NCBI GenBank assembly: GCA_938016505.1
Contig: CALLWN010000202.1
Location: forward strand, 1 to 17,983
Direction: 5' to 3'
DNA: 17,983 bases
Origin: an uncultured Sphingomonadaceae bacterium
GTDB lineage: Bacteria > Pseudomonadota > Alphaproteobacteria > Sphingomonadales > Sphingomonadaceae
Position numbers and translations under genes: made by a program. Under the pieces are notes generated by a model that saw only the letters and a program-made list of their open reading frames with translations, had not been told where the DNA came from and ran no database searches. How positions within the stretch are numbered: position 1 is the stretch's first letter; every line of letters begins with the position of its first letter. Below, piece by piece: positions 16,793 to 17,983 of the stretch.

Positions 16793-17983
16793 TCAGAGCT
16801 TCCGGAAGACGACCGTCGCGTTGGTTCCGCCGAAGCCGAAGCTGTTGTTGAGCACGGCCTCCACCTTGCGCGCCTTGGCCTCGTGCGGCACGAGGTCGAT
16901 GCCTTCGGCGCCGTCGCAGGGCGTGTCGAGGTTGAGCGTGGGGGGCACCACCTGGTCGCGGAGGCTGAGCAGGCAGAAGATGCTCTCGACTGCGCCGGCC
17001 CCGCCGAGGAGATGGCCGATCGCCGACTTGGTCGACGACATGGAGAGGCTGCCGATCGCGTTGCCGAACAGCCGGCGGACCGCGCCGAGCTCGAGCTCGT
17101 CGCCCATCGGGGTCGAGGTGCCGTGGGCGTTCACATAATCGATGTCGGACGGGTTCAGGCCGGCCCGCCTGAGCGCCATCGCCATCGAGCGGAAGGCGCC
17201 GTCTCCCTCGGGGTGGGGGGCGGTTACGTGCCAGGCGTCACCGGTCAGGCCATAACCGACGACCTCGCCGTAGATGGTGGCGCCGCGCCGCTTCGCGCGC
17301 TCCAGCTCCTCGAGGACGACGATGCCGGCGCCCTCGCCCATGACGAAGCCGTCGCGGTCGCGGTCCCACGGGCGGCTGGCGCGTGCCGGCGTGTCGTTGA
17401 AGCGGGTGGAAAGCGCCTTGGCCTGGGCGAAGCCGGCGATGCCGAGCGGGCAGATCGAGGCTTCGGCGCCGCCTGCGACCATGATGTCGGCATCGTCCCA
17501 CATGATGAGGCGGGCGGCATCGCCGATGGCGTGGGCCCCGGTCGAGCAGGCCGTCACCACGGCGTGGTTGGGGCCCCTGAGGCCATATTTGATCGACACC
17601 TGGCCCGAAACGAGGTTGATGAGCCGGCCGTGGACGAAATGCGGCGAGACCCGGCGCGGCCCGCGCTCGTGGAGGACGATCGATTCCTCGGCGATGCCCG
17701 GAAGCCCGCCGATGCCCGAGCCGATCAGCGTTCCGGCGCGGAGCTTCTCGGCATCGGACAGGTCGGTGAGGCCGGCATCCTCGAGGGCCTGCCCGGCGGC
17801 GTCGAGCCCGAAGTGGATGAAGCGGTCGACCTGGCGCTGGATCTTGTGGTCGACGCGGCGGTCGGGGTTGAAGCTGCCGTCGCTGCCGTCGCCATAGGGC
17901 ACCTCGCCGGCGATCCGGCAGGCATAGTCGCCAGCATCGAACCGGGTGATCGGCCCGATGCCGGAGTGGCCGGCGATGAGGCG
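16793..17983 (-). CDS. fabF: Beta-ketoacyl-ACP synthase II, lacking its N-terminus at the window edge
   Basis: FabF condenses malonyl-ACP with a growing acyl-ACP in fatty-acid elongation. The frame is open to the end of the window (the edge begins RLIAGHSGIGPITRFDA), so about 25 N-terminal residues, including the usual V-V-T-G-x-G start, lie beyond position 17983. The catalytic triad is intact: Cys in VTACSTGAHAIGDA, His in NAHGTSTPMGD and His in STKSAIGHLLGGAG. The C-terminal NNSFGFGGTNATVVF is the standard ending. An internal GTG at 17902 should not be taken as the start, because homology continues upstream of it. acpP would be expected just outside the window. Confidence 0.97.
   Translation of the reverse strand, partial: RLIAGHSGIGPITRFDAGDYACRIAGEVPYGDGSDGSFNPDRRVDHKIQRQVDRFIHFGLDAAGQALEDAGLTDLSDAEKLRAGTLIGSGIGGLPGIAEESIVLHERGPRRVSPHFVHGRLINLVSGQVSIKYGLRGPNHAVVTACSTGAHAIGDAARLIMWDDADIMVAGGAEASICPLGIAGFAQAKALSTRFNDTPARASRPWDRDRDGFVMGEGAGIVVLEELERAKRRGATIYGEVVGYGLTGDAWHVTAPHPEGDGAFRSMAMALRRAGLNPSDIDYVNAHGTSTPMGDELELGAVRRLFGNAIGSLSMSSTKSAIGHLLGGAGAVESIFCLLSLRDQVVPPTLNLDTPCDGAEGIDLVPHEAKARKVEAVLNNSFGFGGTNATVVFRKL

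Overview
The window is a gene-dense, very GC-rich stretch of bacterial chromosome. It most resembles an alphaproteobacterium, probably of the order Sphingomonadales. This rests on base composition, on the tightly overlapping operons (ATGA, GTGA and TGATG junctions), on the fused MrpA/MrpB antiporter subunit, and on the pyrB-pyrC' pair; it is inference from recall, not a database match. No tRNA, rRNA, CRISPR array, insertion sequence or prophage gene is visible. The two genes at the window edges are cut off.

Left block (1-5260, all minus strand, read from right to left): a small unidentified membrane-anchored protein, a sterol-desaturase/fatty-acid-hydroxylase family membrane protein, a DUF3089 alpha/beta-hydrolase-like protein, the Holliday-junction resolvase RuvX, aspartate carbamoyltransferase PyrB, a dihydroorotase-like protein that has lost its metal-binding residues, and the start of a secreted Sel1/TPR-type protein. 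The genes overlap or lie within about 10 bases of each other, so they are likely one transcript. Pyrimidine synthesis is the only clear metabolic theme; the membrane and hydrolase genes look like passengers.

Middle block (5416-11238, plus strand): a complete Mrp (Mnh/Pha) Na+(K+)/H+ antiporter operon in the order AB(fused)-C-D-E-F-G. These membrane proteins assemble into one complex related to the membrane arm of respiratory complex I, used for sodium and pH homeostasis. The divergent gap 5261-5415 must hold the promoters of both the left and middle blocks and contains a perfect 6-bp inverted repeat. The convergent end of the operon carries a short 32-bp tandem repeat that overlaps the mrpG stop codon.

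Right block (11328-17983, all minus strand): fabF (partial) and mltG, then leuC, an ABC ATPase of the YadG type without a permease next to it, and nadB, which overlap in sequence. A MerC-domain membrane protein follows, with its own recognisable promoter. fabF-mltG is a common pairing; leuC-ABC-nadB is a less obvious grouping, and leuD, nadA and nadC are not in the window.

I see no convincing wholly new system. The points most worth checking are the ruvX reading frame, which has no ATG/GTG/TTG start before its first catalytic residue; the inactive-looking dihydroorotase; and the tandem repeat after mrpG.
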